In this document: one piece after another, positions 59,893-64,000 of the stretch
Position numbering within the stretch: the stretch's first letter is position 1
How the letters are laid out: each line of letters starts with the position of its first letter
Source: Symsagittifera roscoffensis
Taxonomy: Eukaryota; Xenacoelomorpha; Acoela; Convolutidae
NCBI RefSeq assembly: GCF_963678635.1
Contig: NC_087069.1
Location: 32,203,710 to 32,267,709 of the forward strand
Length of the DNA: 64,000 nucleotides
Direction: 5' to 3'
Notes under the pieces: generated by a model
The model's database searches: none
The model's input: only the letters and a program-made list of their open reading frames with translations
Told to the model about the DNA's origin: nothing
Made by a program: the position numbers and the translations under genes

Positions 59893-60385
59893 TACTACTA
59901 TTATAGGTTTAATACAATGAGGCTTAATACTATTACCATTTTGAAACTGTTACCAGGTTTATTACGTTTAGCTATTGTGTCGAGCAGAAACTCTACAGAA
60001 AAAAAAATAATTTGTTGTAATCGTTGTCAAAAATACGTAAAGCGAGATAGTGTTTTGAAGTTCAAGTAGCTTAGTTGCTCATCATGCCTGAAAATGCTCT
60101 GATAATAAGTGAAAAATGAGTTCGACAGTTTTTCATAATTGCCCTTTTTGTTTCCATTTGTGGCGCATAGATTGTATTACTCTATAAATTTGGAAATTAG
60201 TTTATAATGGCGTCCAAGTGGCTATAGAAAAACTTGAACTCAATCACTCAAAATAGGTGTCGTAATTAGCACCAACGGTGGACTCTTTGAATAGTTAGTG
60301 GGGGCGAATACCTAACAGAAGGGCGCCCTTCCCTCATCTCCCCCAAAATTCGCTCCTGGTAGAAATCAGGATAGCCAATTTATTA

Positions 60386-61320
60386 GATAGAGCTCCGAAC
60401 CATGTAGATTCACAATTTAACTAGTGAATTAATAGTTGTGTGGTTTTGGTATACAGGAAAACAAAAGTAAATATATATATTTTTACTTTTGACGTAACTG
60501 AAACATCTTCCAAAAACCAGTCCTACTTATTAACTCAAAATAGTGCATTGCCTCTACAAAACGCATTTTTCTCACTTCCTTGGCTTCAGTTTTGGATCCG
60601 TATAAATTATTTCTTTATATACTGCCTTCGGACATCTGATAAACTGCAAAACACTGCTTTTTTTTGTTACTAGCTGTTGTCTAAATGAAACTGCTGTTCT
60701 GTTTACACTTGCGAGAGCAAGTGTCTTGTAATCGGGAACTAGATTTTTTCCCGTAAACCATTTTTCTTACAAAATCGTAAGAAATTTAGCTTGTGAAACT
60801 TATAACTTCCGGTCTCCTTCCCATTTGTTCTGGAGATAACTCAGTTTCCCCGGCATCATATGGGTTTGAGTCCCGTCCGGACCTCCTTTTATCAGTATAC
60901 ATGAATCTGAAAATTTTTCCGAGCGAACTTGCTTTGTGGAACCTGATCTAAACTACATTTTATTATTTGATAAATTAGATATTTTACCACTAAAAATATT
61001 TAATATTAACCAATCATATTCCATCTAACTAACAACCCACTTATTTGTAAGTGCTGAAATTACTTGTAATTTCAGCACCAGAGGGATTTGAATTTAACTT
61101 AGAAATTAGTTACCTCTCCAAGAGAACTTCAGCAGTCGCATTAAGCCAGTATACTCTAGATATATTGAGGCTAGCAGAGACTAGTTAAACACCCTGAGAC
61201 TAGTAGATATAAGAGTAAGATTAGGATCGGTATTAGACTAAGAAGTTGCACCAATCTATCCGGCCGAAAATAAGATAGCGTGACGAGCAGACGGAGTACC
61301 TTATCCGAAATTACTCTATG
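60386..61320. other. Unassigned stretch between the tandem array and the A-rich element
   Basis: No gene. It contains a tRNA-like 3' half near 60814-60887 with a T-arm-like stem around TTTGAGT but without a convincing D arm, and a perfect palindrome at 61051-61078. It may include the start of the terminal repeat of the following retroelement. Confidence 0.45.
61051..61078. repeat. Perfect 28-bp palindrome
   Basis: GTGCTGAAATTAC and its exact reverse complement separated by TT. It could form a hairpin in RNA or a cruciform. It lies near the point where base composition changes. Confidence 0.9.
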
Positions 61321-62597
61321 AGTTAACCTCAAGGACCTAACTCATCTGGTGCGACCATAAGTCTCAATAAAGACCTTAATAGCTTAGAATTAACCAAATA
61401 TAGATTAGAAAATAGACAAAACTTTTTCAAATTGTTACACGACAATAACTTACTTGAAATGTGTCTACGACTCAATAGATCAGAGCCGCTATTCCGTGCA
61501 ATACGAGAACTACCCGGTATTGGAAAAAGACCTCGGACAAGAGACGACATACGACTACATAGAAACTTACCATATAGTTTCATGGTTGTACAGCAAAAGC
61601 CAACACGAACTTTTATATTTAGAATCTTATTAGCCATGAATTTAGATTTTCATTTGCAAACATAAAACCCTTGAAGCGAATCTTCAATGACTATTTCAGG
61701 CATTAAATAAAATTACTATTGTACAATAACGGTTGATAAAAAGATCTCAAATCGTTCCCTCAACTTCTGCAGTACTATATGAAACAGATTTGAAAAATAA
61801 TTATTGAAAACAAAACAAAAATAAAAGTTAGTAGCATGACAAAAAATTGTTAAGTATATATAAATCATCATGTTGTTCCAGCTTCATCACCTAAACATAA
61901 CAGCAATCATAAGCCAACTAACATCATCAAAAACTAAAACCTTTTACTAAATAAATTTAAACCATTTTAAACTTAATTTTTTTAAATCTTAAACCAGATC
62001 ATAAAGGCTTTCCTTGGATCTAAATAAATTTTCTATTTTATCAATTTTAAATTCTGATCATCAAGGCTTATCCTTGGATCAAAAAGAACAGTTTTATTCT
62101 CCCCCACTCACTTATCAAGTGTCTAACGACCTCAAACGTCGATTCACCACCCAACGCTTTCAAAAGACCCAGGACTAATAGAAATTTTTAATAACACTAA
62201 TCATTCAAATAAGGCTAAACAGTGAAGAACTTCGGTTATTCATCCTTCACTTGAACCCTCCTCTTACCTGACCCAGGATAAATCTTAAACTAAGTAAGTT
62301 TAAAAGAGTATCTAACGAACTACTTGCTTTCTAATTATACCTGAACCTTGTGGATCGATTTACTATTCTCCAACTCTTGAACACAATCACTACCCCTAAG
62401 TAAGATTAAGTAAGTTAACACCTTAACTTAGACTAGCCACGAGAAAGTAAAAAATCATTCTCCGGAATCGATATACTTTTCTCTCCAACCCTGAACAAAA
62501 AGACCCAGTTTAAGCTACCCAAAAAATCGTAAGGACTAACAGTCTAGGAAAATAAAAATCACTAATAACTTCTTGCATCCCTCATCCTAAACCTTAT
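61321..62597 (+). promoter_or_regulatory. A/C-rich leader with TATA-like box and poly(A) signal, probably a retroelement LTR and leader
   Basis: From about 61320 the + strand becomes rich in A and C and poor in G. A strong TATA-like word (TATATATAAATC, 61855-61866) is followed about 85 bases later by CTAAATAAATTT (AATAAA). A direct repeat (AAGGCTT-TCCTTGGATC) occurs at about 62005-62020 and 62063-62080. This order (TATA, poly(A) signal, leader, ORFs) is that of an LTR. I could not define LTR ends or a primer-binding site, and the 3' LTR would lie outside the window. Confidence 0.35.
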
Positions 62598-63055
62598 GTC
62601 ATTAAAAAGTTTAGGAAATAAACAAACAATCGTTTTACACAATTGTGAAATAGACAACCAAATATACGATCTTGTAATAACCCCACATACACAGACAGTT
62701 GGAGACATTCGAACAAAATGACAAACAATAAAAAGAAAAATTATAAGTAAACAAAGTCAAATAACACGAAAAAGATTTTCAAAAAATAGAAACGCATTTT
62801 CCGAATCAGAAGCCAGTAGTCTAGACGCACTATACAAGTTTAAAAAATCAATAAATAAAAATTGCCCCATCCATGATCAGTTATATTTTGCCGATTCAGA
62901 AACAACTTCAAACTCATCAAAAAGAGGAAAAAGAAGAATAAAAAAGCAATACAAACAACAACCAGTACATCTATACAATTGGAATCAACCAATTAGACAT
63001 ATTGATAATTATATATTAACAGTCATCAAACGAAAAAATGAGCAACACTCAGAGT
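62598..63055 (+). pseudogene. Unknown ORF 1 of the A-rich element, one in-frame stop
   Basis: ATG at 62598 and stop TGA at 63053-63055 define about 152 codons with a single in-frame TGA at 62718. The N-terminus (MSLKSLGNKQTIVLHNCEID) has alternating hydrophobic positions. After the stop the frame is basic and polar, with KRGKRRIKKQYKQQ near the end, an RNA-binding-like composition. It overlaps the next ORF by 18 bases in another frame. Codons are strongly A-biased. No family recognised; a Gag or nucleocapsid-type protein is the best guess. Confidence 0.45.
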
Positions 63056-64000
63056 GACGAGAGTCCAGATGAAGAAGCAGTTTTTCCCTTTATTGTAAAT
63101 TCACTCAGTGAGGACAAACACGATTTTGTAAAAACTTACTCGTAAATTTGTTTGAACCAGGAATCAGTCCATGCAAAGCAGAATTCCCGAATATAAAAAT
63201 CAAAAGACAAATTATAGAACATTATTTGAAAGACATATGTAGCCTATCACAACAATACGGAATCTACACCATAGAATTCAGCACACCACGAACAATTCAT
63301 GGTAAAAATGTAATCCAAACAGACGATATTGATTTAGAATTTTCAAAAGTATTCACTGAATATATCAAAAGCATACGATATCAAAATTCACAGAGAGCAA
63401 ACTCAATATTCTCCAACGAAGTTTTTGCAATAATATATAGTTATATATCTATATTAGAAAAAACAGAAGCTCAAAGTACATCACCAGCCCAAACATCCAA
63501 ACATACAAAAGTAAGAAACGAAATCACCGCATTTTCAACATTTTTAAACATAATCCGTGAAAATTTCACCAATAATGATGTCTCACAAAACACTAAACAT
63601 GATTTACAAAATAACTTAGCATGGTTTTTAATAGATTATTTTACCCACAATTTAGATTTAATTGCACAAGCAAGAAAAAAATTTAGACCCCAAATTAGCA
63701 ATGGCGACACTGTCATTGCAGAACAATCAGATCACGTTTGGGACCCTGAATGGTCTCATCCAGCATTTTTAAATTTCCCAACGGATATCTCAAGTCAAGC
63801 AATACGTACAATATCTTTTCACAAAGATTATGTAAAAGTATAACCACTAACGATTGACGCAACACCATTAAATTATAATACATTTTTACCTGATACACGA
63901 AATAACAGCTTAAATTCAACAGTCATACATAATGAAAACCTCAATGGAACTAGAAATCTTACACAGCAAGATATTCAAACACTATCTTACTTCATAAATG
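63038..64000 (+). pseudogene. Unknown ORF 2 of the A-rich element, frameshifted and running off the window
   Basis: ATG at 63038 opens an acidic start (MSNTQSDESPDEEAVF). The frame closes at 63143 but continues, with one base lacking in an A run near 63129, into 231 codons (63148-63843). That part is mostly helical in character, with few Gly and Pro and segments such as NNLAWFLIDYFTHNLDL. After a TAA at 63841 the same frame stays open to position 64000. One shift and one stop in about 320 codons suggest recent decay or assembly errors. No protease, RT or integrase is visible yet. It resembles Gag in size and position only; a viral origin cannot be excluded. Confidence 0.5.

Larger units (their letters stand above)
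54180..60385. repeat. Five-unit tandem array (1103, 1103, 1329, 1330 bp spacing)
   Basis: The anchor GAAGTCGCCTAAAATT occurs at 54341, 55444, 56547, 57876 and 59206. Units 1 and 2 are almost identical to each other, as are units 4 and 5; unit 3 is intermediate. Each unit contains a copy of the CAGTGCTGATTTAAATTA transposon, intact at both ends in units 3-5 and lacking 226 bases of its left half in units 1-2. This explains the two unit lengths. A more GC-rich block (AACGGGGACTCTTTGAACAG onward) closes each unit. No coding frame is conserved; identical 62-codon frames in units 4 and 5 follow from recent copying. Confidence 0.93.

Noticed and set aside
61329-61665. Overlapping ORFs on both strands in the leader of the A-rich element
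   Set aside because: No domain, and the region fits a non-coding leader or LTR better.

Overview
The window is eukaryotic nuclear DNA, most likely from an AT-rich, repeat-rich invertebrate animal. The support is GT-AG introns with matching phases, a cysteine cluster of the type seen in the metazoan MGA (MAX gene-associated) family, and decayed copia, LINE and restriction-like-endonuclease retroelements. I cannot name a species. A 200-base run of N (1623-1822) marks a scaffold gap, so the order of what lies left of it is uncertain.

Three host genes can be supported. Gene 1 (+) has four exons at 7124-7228, 8490-8630, 11807-11970 and 23435-23602. Their phases fit without exception (1-1, 1-1, 1-0, 0-stop) and give a 192-residue C-terminal protein part of unknown family. 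Its last intron is 11.5 kb and is filled with fold-back elements, a 160-bp tandem repeat and a 6-kb satellite. Gene 2 (+) has a 4-kb exon at 44061-48078 with an MGA-domain-like cysteine cluster, and a phase-matched second exon at 50476-50532; its 3' part is not seen. Gene 3 (-) is a weaker two-exon fragment at 42951-42671 and 42570-42484 with a 100-bp intron.

Layout: 1-1622 is an inverted near-identical copy of 10973-13570, including a base-identical copy of gene 1 exon 3. 1823-7123 is non-coding and holds a 260-bp tandem repeat. 7124-23602 is the rest of gene 1. 23893-35490 is a 5.8-kb segment present twice in tandem, each copy holding a degenerate copia pol (+) and pieces of a degenerate LINE (-). 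More LINE pieces run to about 39180. 39540-42190 is a decayed retroelement with a reverse transcriptase and an R2-type restriction-like endonuclease (-). A Gag-like remnant lies at 43310-43730. Gene 2 and its introns follow. 54180-60385 is a five-unit tandem array (1103 or 1330 bp per unit) carrying copies of the same terminal-inverted-repeat transposon that sits in gene 1. From about 61300 the + strand becomes A-rich and G-poor, with a promoter-like block and two broken Gag-like ORFs to the window edge, probably the 5' part of a retroelement.

No rRNA, convincing tRNA, CRISPR array or prokaryotic operon was seen. The most rewarding points are the filled/empty site pair that fixes the ends and TA target of a fold-back transposon, the higher-order satellite with an embedded repeated micro-ORF, the head-to-tail LINE junctions at one fixed motif, and the unassigned genes 1 and 3.
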